NCBI RefSeq assembly: GCF_020852455.1 | Contig: NZ_JADZAT010000017.1 | Span: 1 to 64,000 of the forward strand | From: Novosphingobium sp. | GTDB lineage: Bacteria > Pseudomonadota > Alphaproteobacteria > Sphingomonadales > Sphingomonadaceae | Reading direction: 5' to 3' | Length of the DNA: 64,000 nucleotides | In this document: one piece after another, positions 36,287 to 46,570 of the stretch | Position numbering within the stretch: the first letter of the stretch is position 1 | How the letters are laid out: each line of letters starts with the position of its first letter | Made by a program: the position numbers and the translations under genes | The notes under the pieces: generated by a model | The model's input: only the letters and a program-made list of their open reading frames with translations | Database searches by the model: none | Told to the model about the DNA's origin: nothing

Positions 36287-38221
36287 ATGTCCAAGAGTGG
36301 CCGCCCCGACCAGCCCAATGCCGCCGAACGCTTCAACGAGGAGCGGGCGACCTATGCGGTCAAGGCCGGGCAGCCCGATCTGGGAGCCGGGGTGGCCGCG
36401 ATCCGCGAGGTGCTGGCGACGCTCAAGCCCAAGCCGGGCGTGTACCGGATGCTCGATGCGCGCGGCGACGTGCTCTATGTCGGCAAGGCGCGGGTGCTCC
36501 GCAACCGGGTGGCCAATTACACCCAGGTCGAGCGGCTGCCGCTGCGGCTCAAGCGGATGGTGGCGCAGACCCGGTCGATGGTGATCGTCACCACCAACAG
36601 CGAGGCTGAGGCGCTGCTGCTGGAAGCGCAGCTGATCAAGCGGTTCCGCCCGGCCTTCAACGTGCTGCTGCGCGATGACAAGAGCTTTCCCTTCATCCTG
36701 CTGCGCGCCGATCATGCCTATCCCCGGATCACCAAGCATCGCGGCGCGCGCAAGGCCAAGGGCTATTACTATGGCCCCTTCGCCAGTGCCGGATCGGTCA
36801 ACACCACGATTAACGCGCTGCAGAAACTGTTCCTGCTAAGAAGCTGCACAGACAGCTTTTTCAGCCGACGCGACCGGCCCTGTCTGCTCTATCAGATCAA
36901 GCGCTGTTCGGCGCCCTGCGTGGGCAGGATCGACGAACCCGGCTATGCCGAACTGGTGGGCGAGGCCAAGGACTTCCTTGGCGGACGCTCCAGCGCGGTC
37001 CAGAAGAAGATCGAGGCGCAGATGGCCGAGGCCGCCGAGGCACTCGATTTCGAACGCGCCGCGATGCTGCGTGACCGCCTCCGCGCCGCAACTTTCATCC
37101 AGGGCAGCCAGGCAGTGAACGCCGAAGGGGTAGGCAATGCCGATGTCTTCGCGATTGCCAGCCGCAATGGGCAGTTCGGGGTGCAGGCCTTCTTTATTCG
37201 CGGCGGGCAGAACTGGGGGCACCGCGCCTTCTTCCCCAGTCATACCGACGGGTTGGACGAAGCCGAAGTACTCACCGCTTTCCTTGCCCAGTTCTATGAG
37301 GAGGTGCCGCCGCCCCGGCTGGTGCTGGTCGATCGCGCACTGCCCGAAGGCGACCTTTTGGCCGAAGCGCTGGCCGGGCCGGCGGGCGGCAAGGTCGAGA
37401 TTTCGGTGCCGCAGCGCGGCGACCGGCGACGGCTGATGGAGCAGGCTAGCCGCAACGCGATCGAAGCGCTCGAACGCCGCCAGGCCGAAAGCGGCGCCAA
37501 GGCGCGGATCTGGCGTGAGATGACCGAATTCTTCGAACTGGGTGAAGAGCCGCAGCGGGTCGAGGTCTATGACAACAGCCACGTCCAGGGCGCACATGCC
37601 CTGGGCGCAATGGTGGTGGCCGGGCCCGAAGGCTTCATCAAGGGCCAATACCGCAAGTGGAACATCAAGCAGGCCCAGAGCAACGACGATTTTGGTATGA
37701 TGCGCGAAGTCTTCACCCGCCGCTTCGCCCGCGCGGCTGAAGAAGACCCCGATCGTGACGGCGGGATGTGGCCCGATCTGGTGCTGATCGACGGCGGCAA
37801 GGGCCAGATGAGCGCGGCGCGCGATACGCTGGAGGAAATGGGGATCGAGCACGTTCCCCTGATCGCCATCGCCAAGGGCCCACACCACGGGCGTGATGGA
37901 CGCGAGGTGTTTCATTTCCCTGATGGGCGCGAGCGGATGCTGCCGATCAATTCCCCGCTGCTCTTCCACCTTCAGCGCCTGCGCGACGAAGTCCACCGCT
38001 TCGCGATCGGAGCCCACCGCGAAAAGCGCAGCCGCGCGATCTCGGCCAGTCCGCTGGACGAAATCCCCGGGATCGGGCCGGCGCGGAAACGCGCGCTGCT
38101 GCTGCATTTCGGCACCGCCAGCAAGGTGAGGGCGGCCGCGCTGGAGGATTTGCAGCGCGCTCCAGGCGTGTCAGCCGCGGTGGCGCAGGCGGTTTATGAT
38201 TTCTACCATCCGGGTGGGTAA
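36287..38221 (+). CDS. uvrC: Excinuclease ABC subunit C
   Basis: Makes both incisions around bulky DNA lesions in nucleotide excision repair. It has 644 residues. The GIY-YIG nuclease domain (GVYRMLDARGDVLYVGKARV) is near residue 48, the UVR motif EALDFERAAMLRDRLRA follows, then the RNase H-like 3' incision domain (VYDNSHVQGAHALGAMVVAG) and C-terminal helix-hairpin-helix repeats (EIPGIGPARKRALLLHFGT). The ATG at 36287 or the overlapping GTG at 36284 may be the start. Divergent from the WS/DGAT gene. Confidence 0.96.
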   Translation: MSKSGRPDQPNAAERFNEERATYAVKAGQPDLGAGVAAIREVLATLKPKPGVYRMLDARGDVLYVGKARVLRNRVANYTQVERLPLRLKRMVAQTRSMVIVTTNSEAEALLLEAQLIKRFRPAFNVLLRDDKSFPFILLRADHAYPRITKHRGARKAKGYYYGPFASAGSVNTTINALQKLFLLRSCTDSFFSRRDRPCLLYQIKRCSAPCVGRIDEPGYAELVGEAKDFLGGRSSAVQKKIEAQMAEAAEALDFERAAMLRDRLRAATFIQGSQAVNAEGVGNADVFAIASRNGQFGVQAFFIRGGQNWGHRAFFPSHTDGLDEAEVLTAFLAQFYEEVPPPRLVLVDRALPEGDLLAEALAGPAGGKVEISVPQRGDRRRLMEQASRNAIEALERRQAESGAKARIWREMTEFFELGEEPQRVEVYDNSHVQGAHALGAMVVAGPEGFIKGQYRKWNIKQAQSNDDFGMMREVFTRRFARAAEEDPDRDGGMWPDLVLIDGGKGQMSAARDTLEEMGIEHVPLIAIAKGPHHGRDGREVFHFPDGRERMLPINSPLLFHLQRLRDEVHRFAIGAHREKRSRAISASPLDEIPGIGPARKRALLLHFGTASKVRAAALEDLQRAPGVSAAVAQAVYDFYHPGG

Positions 38222-38237
38222 GATCGCCTGAGTATTC

Positions 38238-38660
38238 CTAGCCCAGAATTACCGGTTCCCGAACAAAGCCGAAGGGTCCATCTCCCGACCAGGCACGGCC
38301 ATCGGGAAATTGGACTTCCAATCCTGCCAGATCGCTCGGCTCCGCCAGCCACATGTTGATCCCGAGCAAGGTATTGCCATGTCGTGCTGCCGCCGACGGA
38401 GTAAGGGTGAAATGCGTCGTGCAGCCGCAATCGGGGCAAAAATGAACTGCGGTTGCGGGATCGACCTTATCTGGACGCGTGAATGTCCTTGTCTCGCCAG
38501 TGACGTCGACCTCGTCGGGCCGGTAGTAACCCCAACGAGCGCCTGTCTTGCTGCACAGTGAGCAATTACACTCGAAGATGTAGTCGGGCTTGCGCTCGGC
38601 CTGAATTGCAATTGCTCCGCAAACGCACAACAGCTTGATCGATGTCACCCGTTCACCCAC
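38238..38660 (-). CDS. GFA family protein (glutathione-dependent formaldehyde-activating-like)
   Basis: A protein of 140 residues. The zinc-binding Cys sets of the GFA (CENP-V) fold are all visible: CVCG, CNCSLCSKTG and CPDCGC. Despite the family name, most members have no proven formaldehyde role. The gene overlaps the end of the serine hydrolase gene by eight bases and is likely co-transcribed with it. Confidence 0.85.
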   Translation of the reverse strand: MGERVTSIKLLCVCGAIAIQAERKPDYIFECNCSLCSKTGARWGYYRPDEVDVTGETRTFTRPDKVDPATAVHFCPDCGCTTHFTLTPSAAARHGNTLLGINMWLAEPSDLAGLEVQFPDGRAWSGDGPFGFVREPVILG

Positions 38661-39843
38661 CCGCGTCGATCAGCCCCTGCACCTGCTTGTAGAACGCCTC
38701 GCGCCATTCGCCTTCGGGGCCCTCGGTCGCGCGGGTCCAGTCGGCATTGCTGGCGATTACCAGCTTGCGTTTGGGATCGATGAAGATGCCCTGGCCGAAG
38801 ATGCCCTGTGCGGCGAAGCTGCCGTCGTCATAGGTCCACCACTGGAAGCCATAGCCGCGCCCGGGTTCGCCATAGTACTTCTGCTTGACCGTGGCCTGGC
38901 CGAACCAGCCATCAGGGACAATGCTGACCCCGTCCGGGCCCTTGGCACCGTTCAGCACGAACAGGCCGAAGCGGGCAAAGTCGCGGGTCGCGGCCTGGAT
39001 GCAGCAGCCGGCGATTTCGTGCCCGGTCTGGCCCAGCAGCCAGGTGCCTTGCTGCTCCATCCCGGCCGGCGCCCAGATCTTTTCGGCCATGTAGTCTGAC
39101 AAGGGACGCCCGACGGCGGAGGAAACCAGCACCCCGATCAGGTTGGTTTCGCCGGTGTTGTAGTGCCAGACTTCACCCGGCGGATGCGCGCGCGGCAGGT
39201 GGCGCAGGTAGCTGACCGTCGCGTCCATCCCGGCTTCGGGCTTGGCATTGTTGAACTTGGCAACGTCGGCCTGCGGGTCTTCGTAGTCTTCATTCCACTT
39301 GACGCCGGAACTCATCATCAACAGCTGCTGGACGGTTACATAATCATAGGCCGAACCGCGCAGGCCCGGCACGTACTGGCTGACCTTGTCCTCTAGGCTC
39401 TTGATCTTGCCATCCTTGATCGCCGCTCCGACCAGCGTCGAGGTAAAGCTCTTGGCGACCGAGAAGCTGGTCCAGCGGCCCTTGGCGTCGAAACCCAGGC
39501 CATAGTGTTCGAAGCGAACCTTACCGTCCTGCAGGATCACGATCCCGGCCAACCGCTGGTCCTTCGCGTATTTGTCGAACCCGGGAATGGAAAGCGGCTT
39601 GCCAGCCGGCAGCGGGGTCGGGGTCTTGGCGGCCGGGAAGGTCCGCGCTTCGGCCAGCACCGGCAGCCGGTCCATCGCCCGGAAGGCGGCGTCGCGCTGG
39701 TCCTGTTTCCACATCAGCACGTCGCGGTCGGTTGGCATCGCTGCCAGCAGCCCGCGCGTTTCCTTGTCGAGGCTGGCATACCAGCCGCCACCTGCCGCCA
39801 GCAGTGCTGCCGCCGCGCCCAATGCAATGGTCCGTTTGCGCAT
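38653..39843 (-). CDS. Serine hydrolase, class C beta-lactamase-like
   Basis: A protein of 396 residues with an N-terminal membrane or signal segment (TIALGAAAALLAAGGGWYAS). The SxxK motif is in FSVAKSFTS and the YxN motif in WHYNTGETN. Family members are esterases, D-aminopeptidases or beta-lactamases, probably acting in the periplasm; substrate unknown. The start at 39843 follows GGGAGGG; a longer frame to 40044 runs into tesB and is rejected. Confidence 0.85.
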   Translation of the reverse strand: MRKRTIALGAAAALLAAGGGWYASLDKETRGLLAAMPTDRDVLMWKQDQRDAAFRAMDRLPVLAEARTFPAAKTPTPLPAGKPLSIPGFDKYAKDQRLAGIVILQDGKVRFEHYGLGFDAKGRWTSFSVAKSFTSTLVGAAIKDGKIKSLEDKVSQYVPGLRGSAYDYVTVQQLLMMSSGVKWNEDYEDPQADVAKFNNAKPEAGMDATVSYLRHLPRAHPPGEVWHYNTGETNLIGVLVSSAVGRPLSDYMAEKIWAPAGMEQQGTWLLGQTGHEIAGCCIQAATRDFARFGLFVLNGAKGPDGVSIVPDGWFGQATVKQKYYGEPGRGYGFQWWTYDDGSFAAQGIFGQGIFIDPKRKLVIASNADWTRATEGPEGEWREAFYKQVQGLIDAGG

Positions 39844-39902
39844 CCTGTGTCCCTCCCTGAAGAGGGCATTGAAGCACCCGGAACCGAAGATGTCGAGTGG
39901 TG

Positions 39903-40793
39903 CTAGACCTTGGGGGCGACCCTGCGGATCATGCCTTCCTGCGCGACGCTGGCCACCAGGCGGCCATCGCGGGTGAAGATCCGGCCGCGATTGAAGCCGC
40001 GCCCGCCACCGCTCCACGGGCTGTCGGTGGCATAAAGCAGCCATTCGTCGGCCCGGAACTCTTCATGGAACCACACCGCATGATCAAGGCTGGCGCTGAC
40101 CACCTCGCCGCGCGCCCACGACAGGCCATGGGGTAGGGCGCAGGTGCCCAGCAGTGTCATGTCGCTGGTAAAGGCCAGTACGGCGCGGTGGATGCGGGGA
40201 TCGTCGGGCAGGGGGGCCACGGTCTTGAACCACGAATGGCTGCGCGGCGGGGCCGGCTTGGGGTTCATCCAGTGCCGTCCTTCGACCGCGCGCATTTCCA
40301 CCGGGCGTTCCGACAGGAAATGGTGGCGCGCTTCGGGCCGGGCCTGTTCGGCAAAACGGCGGCGCACTTCGACCTCGGGCTCAAGCTCTTCGGGTGGGGG
40401 CACATCGGGCATTTCGGCATCGACGTGATGCAGACCCGGCTGCTGCTTCTGGAAACTGGCGGTAAGGTTCAGGATCGGCCGATCCTGCTGGCTCGCCACG
40501 ACCCGGCGGTTGGAGAACGAGCCACCATCAAAGTCGCGCATCACCTGGTAGTCGATCTCGAAATCCTCGCTCCCGCCGCGCAGGAAGTAGGCGTGGAGCG
40601 AATGCGCGGGGCGATCGGGATCGACAGTGCATTCGGCCGCCAGCAGCCCCTGGGCGATCACTTGCCCGCCGAACACGCGGCCCACCCCGCCGCGCTTCTT
40701 GCGGCCGGTGAAGTGATCGTCACCATTGGGCGTCGGTTCCAGCAGCTTGACCAGGCCGGCGACCATCTGTTCGGGGGTGCGTTGGTTGTCCAT
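39903..40793 (-). CDS. tesB: Acyl-CoA thioesterase II
   Basis: Hydrolyses acyl-CoA to free acid and CoA. It has 296 residues with the double hot-dog arrangement of TesB: first half with GGQVIAQGLLAAECT and the conserved HSLHAYFLRGG, second half with SLDHAVWFHEEFRADEWLLY, which carries the catalytic Asp. It is followed 59 bases later by the serine hydrolase gene. It may recycle acyl-CoA in a cell that also stores neutral lipids. Confidence 0.93.
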   Translation of the reverse strand: MDNQRTPEQMVAGLVKLLEPTPNGDDHFTGRKKRGGVGRVFGGQVIAQGLLAAECTVDPDRPAHSLHAYFLRGGSEDFEIDYQVMRDFDGGSFSNRRVVASQQDRPILNLTASFQKQQPGLHHVDAEMPDVPPPEELEPEVEVRRRFAEQARPEARHHFLSERPVEMRAVEGRHWMNPKPAPPRSHSWFKTVAPLPDDPRIHRAVLAFTSDMTLLGTCALPHGLSWARGEVVSASLDHAVWFHEEFRADEWLLYATDSPWSGGGRGFNRGRIFTRDGRLVASVAQEGMIRRVAPKV

Positions 40794-40836
40794 CGCGCCT
40801 GCCTTTGCGTTGCAAAAGCGAACGCGTCAACCGTGG

Positions 40837-42030
40837 CTAGATCCCGGCGGGATTGCGGCCCAGTTCGGCGCGAACGACCCGGGCGAACAGCGCGCGGCGC
40901 AGCTTGCCTCCGATCGCGACCGAGATGCGGCCCACGGCGCGCCGCTCGCGCCAGATGTGGTCGATCATCGGATGGTCGGCGGCGGCGCAGCTGTCACACC
41001 AGGCGATCTCGCTTCGGTCGAGCAGGGCGAGGTTCTCGCGCTGGACCAGCACACCGGGGGAAAAGCGGGCAAAGCGCTCGTCAAAGGCGGTCTTGTAGGA
41101 AAAGGCGCCGGGCGGGGTGAGGAAGTTGGCGAGCATCGCGATCGGCTCACCATCGAGGCTGAGCGTCAGGCGTTCAAGTTTTCCCTGGCTAGCGGCGCCA
41201 AACAGCGCTTCCTTGAACAATCGGGTGGTGGCCTGGTGCGAGGCGAGGGCCGAGCCCTGCGAGCCCTTCCAGCCGGAATGTTCCAGCGCGAGGAAGTCCT
41301 CGATCCAGCGGGCCAGCCGGTCATCATCCGTGCTGCGTTCGAACGTCAGCTCGCCCTGTTCGGACAACCGGGCGAACTGGCGGCGCAGTTCCTTGCGCTT
41401 CTTGCCCGAAAGGCTGGCTTCGAAATAGGCCTCGGCGGAAAGGTCAGAGGCGAGCATGGCCCGTTCCTCGCGGTGAACCAGCGCGGCCAGGCGGCCCTGT
41501 TCGGCCAGCACTGCCTGGAGTGCGGCATGGAGCGGCCCTTCGAGTGGAACCTGGGCCAGGTGTAGGAACAGCCCGCCGCCGGCATTGCGATCGGCCCAGT
41601 CGAGCATTGCGCGCCAGAACTCGCGCTCCAGCCCGCGGGCGACCAGCGGCGCTCCCAGGAAGCAGTTGCCGTGGATCCAGGTGCACAGCTGCCGGATTGG
41701 CCAGCGGTAATAGCGCTTCTCATGCCGCACCGGCAGCAGTCCGGCCAGTTCGCCGCCTGCTTCGAAGCGCAGTACCCTGACTTCACCCGCCGGATCGAGC
41801 GCGCGCAGCGCGGGCAGCAGGTACCAGCTTTCGTGGAACGGGTTGGGCTCGGCCGCACATTGCGCCAGCGCATCCCAGGCCAGTCGGCTCTCGGGCGCTT
41901 CAAAGGCCTGCCAGGAAACCGCCTGGATCCGCGCGGCGGGCACGGCAACAGGCGCGGCGGAATGCCGCGCTGCGCTGTTCCCGGGCAGTGCCTTGCTGGC
42001 CAAAGCTGAACCTTTCGAACCCGGCGGCAC
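40837..42030 (-). CDS. GNAT-superfamily acyltransferase, CelD/BcsL-like
   Basis: A protein of 397 residues. The C-terminal half has the features of the CelD-like acetyltransferase family: GKKRKELRRQFARLSEQGEL, LEHSGWKGSQGSAL, and LSLDGEPIAMLANFL before FSYKTAFDERFARFSPGVLV. Relatives act in exopolysaccharide or cellulose pathways and cell-wall modification. The N-terminal ~35 residues are Ala/Pro-rich, so the start could be further in. It is 43 bases upstream of tesB on the same strand. Confidence 0.78.
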   Translation of the reverse strand: MPPGSKGSALASKALPGNSAARHSAAPVAVPAARIQAVSWQAFEAPESRLAWDALAQCAAEPNPFHESWYLLPALRALDPAGEVRVLRFEAGGELAGLLPVRHEKRYYRWPIRQLCTWIHGNCFLGAPLVARGLEREFWRAMLDWADRNAGGGLFLHLAQVPLEGPLHAALQAVLAEQGRLAALVHREERAMLASDLSAEAYFEASLSGKKRKELRRQFARLSEQGELTFERSTDDDRLARWIEDFLALEHSGWKGSQGSALASHQATTRLFKEALFGAASQGKLERLTLSLDGEPIAMLANFLTPPGAFSYKTAFDERFARFSPGVLVQRENLALLDRSEIAWCDSCAAADHPMIDHIWRERRAVGRISVAIGGKLRRALFARVVRAELGRNPAGI

Positions 42031-42088
42031 CTGGCCGCCGGGTGAAAGCTCTAGCCGCGAAAAGCCAAGGAATGGCTAACGCGCGGTA

Positions 42089-44176
42089 TCAGCGCTTCGC
42101 TGCGCTGGCGCCGCTCTGGAACCGCGGGTCGATCGCCGGTTTGGTGGCATAGTCCACATCCGAGGGGATATAGGCCGGGTTGAACCGGTCCGACCATTTT
42201 TCGGCTTCGACCAGCCATTCGATATGGACGTCCTCGTAGGGCAGGTTGTGCGTGCCCTTGGGCTGGACGACATAGCGGAAGTCCTTGCCTTCGACCTTGC
42301 CCGAACCCTTGAGGCGCGAGACCAGCGTTTTCGACTGGCTCATCGGGATGCGGGCATCGCGTTCGGCCGCCAGGATCAGGATCGGCGACCAGGGGCCATC
42401 GGTGTTGCGGGCCGACGAGATCGCCACCAGGTTGTCCGAAGTTGCCTGATAGCTGGCTCCGAAGCTGCCGAACTGATCGGTATCGTAGGCCTTCATCATC
42501 GGGAAGTCATAGACCCCGGCGCCGGCGATCGCGCACTTCCACAGCTTGGGATCGCGCTGCGCACCGCGGGCCGTGGCATAGCCGCCGTAAGACCAGCCCA
42601 TGATGCAGGCGCGGCTGGGATCGATCAGGCCCTTCTGCCCGAACCAGGTCAGCGCATCGTTGAGGTCGTCCTGCATCCGCAGGCCATAGCCATTCGACTT
42701 GCGGCCTTCCTTGACGAAATCACGGCCATATCCGCCCGAACCGCGATAGTTCGGCTGGATCACGACATAGCCCAGTTCGGCCATGGACTGGTGCCAGGGG
42801 AAGAACCCGAACTCTTCCTGATCACGCACCCCGAATGGACCGCCATGCGGCATGACGATCACCGGCAGATTCTTGCGGTGCGGACGGTGGCGCGGGTAAG
42901 TGATGATCGCTTCGATCTCAAGCCCGTCCGATGCCTTGTACCGGACCGTCTCGGTCGGGTTCATCTGTGCGTCCTTGAGCTCGGGGTGGTAATACCCCAG
43001 CACGGTCAGCTTGCCGCTTACCGTGTCGAATAGATAGTAGGCGCCCGGATCGGACGTCTTGCCGACATGCAGGGTCAGCTTGGTTTCATCCTCGCTGGTC
43101 GAGAGAATCTGCGCATCGCCGACGCCGAAGTCTTCATCGAAGAACTTCTGGATTTCAGCCAGGCGCGGATCGAACCATTTAGTGCGTTCCTTGTTCGAGG
43201 TGTAACGCACGCCGATCAGGCGGCTGCCATCCTTGCTGGCCACCAGATCGCCCACGTCATAACCGGGGACCTGGAAGACCGGATTGCCAACCACTTCCAT
43301 CGTCTTGATATTGAAGCGGTAAACCCGGCGATAATTGTCGCGGTTGCTGGTCGCATAGACAATGTCGGGTTCCTTGGTGAAGATCTCCGGGACAATCTGG
43401 GCACCGGTATAGGTTGTGTCCTTCTCATTCGAGATGGTCTTGAACTGCTCGTTCTCATTCGAACGATACATCAGGCGCTGCTTCCCATCCTCACTGCTGC
43501 CCAGGCCGACCCGGATCACCCCGTTGCCGTCCGGAATCCAGTCATCGACCAACACATTCGGCCGGACCACGGTGGTGAACTTGCCGGTGCGCACATCGAC
43601 CGAGACGACCTCGGGATCGAATTCCATCTGCTTGTTGCGCAGCGAGCGGCGCTGGAGGAGGATCGTTTCCTTCTTGTGGTCCCGGTGGATCACATCGCCG
43701 GCGTCGGTCGAGGCATCTTCCCAGGCCAGCGGGGTCAGCTTGCCGCTTTCGAGGTCATAGGCGACCAGCCGGCGCAAGTCGCGGAGCTGACCGAAGATAT
43801 GTTCGCGCGATGCCAGCGTGAAGATAACCGTACGGTTGCCAACCCAATTCCACGAGCCAACGGTGCGATCGCCTGCCTCACGGAATTCTTCGGCGCGGAC
43901 GAAGAACTTGGGCGGCGAACCCGGCTTGGTCAGGTCGATGATCCCCAGGTTGTCGACGCCGTTGCGGCTCATCATCACGGCGATCTTGGTGCCATCGGGC
44001 GAGATCTGCGGACTGCGCATGAACGGGCGTTTGCCGAACACTTCGGTCGGGACGCGGCCCTTGATCCCGGTCACCACCAAGTCAGTCTTGGCCTGCTGTG
44101 CGGGTGCAGCCGCGGCAAGCGCAAAGCTGAGCGTAATCGCGGCAAGGCCGCACGAAAAGATTTTGGTCTTCAACAC
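42089..44176 (-). CDS. S9 family peptidase (dipeptidyl/acylaminoacyl peptidase type), exported
   Basis: A protein of 695 residues. A signal peptide covers about residues 1–26. A beta-propeller (for example SPQISPDGTKIAVMMS) precedes the alpha/beta-hydrolase domain with Ser529 in MGWSYGGYATA, the Asp in AAERDARIPM and the His in KGTHNLPYED. It likely degrades peptides in the periplasm. It is the second S9 enzyme in the window, but belongs to a different subfamily from the one at 29210. It has its own region; no operon partner. Confidence 0.92.
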   Translation of the reverse strand: MLKTKIFSCGLAAITLSFALAAAAPAQQAKTDLVVTGIKGRVPTEVFGKRPFMRSPQISPDGTKIAVMMSRNGVDNLGIIDLTKPGSPPKFFVRAEEFREAGDRTVGSWNWVGNRTVIFTLASREHIFGQLRDLRRLVAYDLESGKLTPLAWEDASTDAGDVIHRDHKKETILLQRRSLRNKQMEFDPEVVSVDVRTGKFTTVVRPNVLVDDWIPDGNGVIRVGLGSSEDGKQRLMYRSNENEQFKTISNEKDTTYTGAQIVPEIFTKEPDIVYATSNRDNYRRVYRFNIKTMEVVGNPVFQVPGYDVGDLVASKDGSRLIGVRYTSNKERTKWFDPRLAEIQKFFDEDFGVGDAQILSTSEDETKLTLHVGKTSDPGAYYLFDTVSGKLTVLGYYHPELKDAQMNPTETVRYKASDGLEIEAIITYPRHRPHRKNLPVIVMPHGGPFGVRDQEEFGFFPWHQSMAELGYVVIQPNYRGSGGYGRDFVKEGRKSNGYGLRMQDDLNDALTWFGQKGLIDPSRACIMGWSYGGYATARGAQRDPKLWKCAIAGAGVYDFPMMKAYDTDQFGSFGASYQATSDNLVAISSARNTDGPWSPILILAAERDARIPMSQSKTLVSRLKGSGKVEGKDFRYVVQPKGTHNLPYEDVHIEWLVEAEKWSDRFNPAYIPSDVDYATKPAIDPRFQSGASAAKR

Positions 44177-44274
44177 GTTTTAGCCCCTTGGTTCAGGTAT
44201 TCCTGACTGATCCCAAGTTCTAACGCATTGTCATTTCAGTGCAATGGTCAGTGTGGCTTGACCGCAAATGAAAA

Positions 44275-44300
44275 CCCCGCCCGGAATGCTCCGGGCGGGG
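44275..44300 (-). terminator. Intrinsic terminator after hppA
   Basis: CCCCGCCCGGA (44275–44285) pairs perfectly with TCCGGGCGGGG (44290–44300), loop of four. On the minus strand the stem is followed by TTTTCATTT. It ends the his–nusB–thiL–hppA region. Confidence 0.85.
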
Positions 44301-44325
44301 ATTCGATTTCACCAAAGGCTGGCGC

Positions 44326-46449
44326 TTAGTGGGCGCTGGCCAGCGCGGCGAGCAGCAGCAGCGCCACGATGTTGGTGATCTTGATCATCGGGTTCACGGC
44401 CGGACCCGCGGTATCCTTGTAGGGATCGCCCACGGTGTCGCCGGTCACTGCGGCCTTGTGGGCTTCAGAACCCTTGCCGCCGTGGTTGCCGTCTTCGATG
44501 TACTTCTTGGCGTTGTCCCAGGCACCGCCGCCGGCCGTCATCGACAGCGCGACGAACAGACCGCCAACGATCACGCCCAGGAGCAGCGCACCCAGCGCGG
44601 CAAAGCCATTGGCTTCACCGGCGACCATGCTGACCAGGTAATAGACAGCAATCGGTGCCAGCACCGGCAGCAGCGACGGGATGATCATTTCCTTGATCGC
44701 GGCCTTGGTGACCAGGTCAACGGTGCGGGCATAGTTCGGCTTCGAAGTGCCGGCCATGATCCCCTTGTCGTTGGCGAACTGGTCGCGCACGTCGACCACC
44801 ACGTCACCCGCGGCGCGGCCCACGGCGGTCATGCCCATCGCACCGAACAGGTACGGGAGCAGCGCGCCGAGCAGCAGGCCAACGATGACATAGGGGTTTT
44901 CCAGGCTGAAGCTGACTTCACCGTTGCTCAGGTCGCCATCCGACAGCAGCGGGAAGAATTCCCTGAGGTCGGTGGTGTAGGCAGCGAACAGCACCAGCGC
45001 GGCCAGACCGGCCGAACCGATGGCATAGCCCTTGGTCACAGCCTTGGTGGTATTGCCGACTGCGTCGAGCAGGTCGGTCTTTTCACGCACGCTGTCATCA
45101 AGGCCAGCCATTTCGGCAATGCCGCCGGCATTGTCGGTGACCGGACCGTAGGCGTCGAGCGCAACGACCATCCCGGCCAGTGCCAGCATGGCAGTGGCGG
45201 CATAGGCAATGCCCATCAGGCCCGCGATCTGGAACGCAACGATGATGCTGACCACGATTGCCAGGGTCGGCAGCGCGGTCGATTCAAGGCTGATTGCCAG
45301 GCCCTGGATCACGTTGGTGCCGTGGCCGGTTTCCGAAGCCTTGGCGATCGAGCGGACCGGACGATAGCTGGTGCCGGTGTAATACTCGGTGATCCAGATG
45401 ATCAGGCCGGTCAGCGCCAGGCCCAGGAACGAGCAGTAGAACAGGTCACGACCGGTGATGTCGGTTCCCGCGATTGCCGTTTCCATACCGCCCAGCGCGT
45501 GGCCAGTGGCCCACCAGATGGCCGGAATGGCCAGCACGGCGGAAACCAGGAAGCCCTTGTACATTGCGCCCATGACGTTGTTCGACGAACCCAGCTTCAC
45601 GAAGTAGGTGCCGACGATCGAGGTGACGATGCAGACGCCGCCGATCAGCAGCGGCAGCGCCATCAGGTTGGGCAGCAGGTCGCCCGCGCCCTTCAGCAGC
45701 AGCGCGGTCAGCACCATGGTGGCACCGACGGTGACGACATAGGTTTCGAACAGGTCGGCAGCCATGCCGGCGCAGTCACCCACGTTGTCGCCCACGTTAT
45801 CGGCAATCACGGCCGGGTTGCGTGGATCGTCTTCGGGGATGCCCGCTTCGACCTTGCCGACCAGGTCGGCGCCGACGTCGGCAGCCTTGGTGAAGATCCC
45901 GCCGCCCAGACGCGCGAAGATCGAAATCAGCGAAGCGCCAAAGGCGAGGGCCACCAGGCCGTCAACCACGGTGCGGTCTTCGCCGCCGACGCTGTAGCCG
46001 GCTGGACCGGTAAGGTACCAGTAGAATACCGCGATGGCGAGCAGCGCAAGGCCGGCCACCAGCATGCCGGTGATCGCGCCGGCGCGGAACGCCAGGGTCA
46101 GGCCGGCCTGCAGGCCCTTCTGCGCCGCAGCAGCAGTACGCACGTTCGAGCGGACCGAGATGTTCATCCCGATGAAGCCCGCAACGCCCGAAAGCACCGC
46201 GCCGATCAGGAAGCCGGAAGCCGAAATCGGCCCCAGCGCCCAGGCGACAATCACCGCCACGACCACGCCGACACCGGCGATGGTGGTGTACTGGCGCTTC
46301 AGGTAGGCCTGTGCGCCTTCCTGAATTGCCGCAGCGATTTCCTGCATCTTTTCATTACCTGCCGGTGCGCCAAGCACCTGGCGGCTGGTGACGAAGCCAT
46401 AGACGATGGCCAAAAGTCCCAGCAGAATTGCGATCGTGACAAGATTCAC
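44326..46449 (-). CDS. hppA: Membrane-bound proton-pumping pyrophosphatase, potassium-independent type
   Basis: Uses pyrophosphate hydrolysis to pump protons across the inner membrane. It has 707 residues and about 16 membrane helices. Catalytic motifs: [38 protein letters not shown] and the C-terminal [20 protein letters not shown]. The sequence [10 protein letters not shown] has Lys where potassium-dependent enzymes have Ala, so it should not need potassium. It follows thiL with a hairpin between. Confidence 0.96.
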   Translation of the reverse strand: MNLVTIAILLGLLAIVYGFVTSRQVLGAPAGNEKMQEIAAAIQEGAQAYLKRQYTTIAGVGVVVAVIVAWALGPISASGFLIGAVLSGVAGFIGMNISVRSNVRTAAAAQKGLQAGLTLAFRAGAITGMLVAGLALLAIAVFYWYLTGPAGYSVGGEDRTVVDGLVALAFGASLISIFARLGGGIFTKAADVGADLVGKVEAGIPEDDPRNPAVIADNVGDNVGDCAGMAADLFETYVVTVGATMVLTALLLKGAGDLLPNLMALPLLIGGVCIVTSIVGTYFVKLGSSNNVMGAMYKGFLVSAVLAIPAIWWATGHALGGMETAIAGTDITGRDLFYCSFLGLALTGLIIWITEYYTGTSYRPVRSIAKASETGHGTNVIQGLAISLESTALPTLAIVVSIIVAFQIAGLMGIAYAATAMLALAGMVVALDAYGPVTDNAGGIAEMAGLDDSVREKTDLLDAVGNTTKAVTKGYAIGSAGLAALVLFAAYTTDLREFFPLLSDGDLSNGEVSFSLENPYVIVGLLLGALLPYLFGAMGMTAVGRAAGDVVVDVRDQFANDKGIMAGTSKPNYARTVDLVTKAAIKEMIIPSLLPVLAPIAVYYLVSMVAGEANGFAALGALLLGVIVGGLFVALSMTAGGGAWDNAKKYIEDGNHGGKGSEAHKAAVTGDTVGDPYKDTAGPAVNPMIKITNIVALLLLAALASAH

Positions 46450-46484
46450 GGGACGCTCCCCCTCTTGTTGTTCCCATAGCGAAA

Positions 46485-46504
46485 GCCCCGCTCATCCGCG
46501 GGGC
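46485..46504 (-). terminator. Hairpin between thiL and hppA
   Basis: GCCCCGC (46485–46491) pairs with GCGGGGC (46498–46504). On the minus strand TTTCGCT follows, a weak T-run. It may partly end the his–thiL transcript or uncouple hppA. Confidence 0.45.
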
Positions 46505-46570
46505 AGCCGGGCAGAGCTATAGGCAGGATTCGCGGCAATGCAACGCCGGAAAGCCACTTTTGCCGTGCAA

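Noticed and set aside
29210..44176. The two S9 peptidases as a duplication
   Set aside because: One is a prolyl-oligopeptidase type, the other a dipeptidyl/acylaminoacyl type, with different motifs around the triad.
44329..46479. 716-codon plus-strand frame opposite hppA
   Set aside because: Exact antisense of a clear pyrophosphatase; composition rich in His, Gln and Arg with no motifs.
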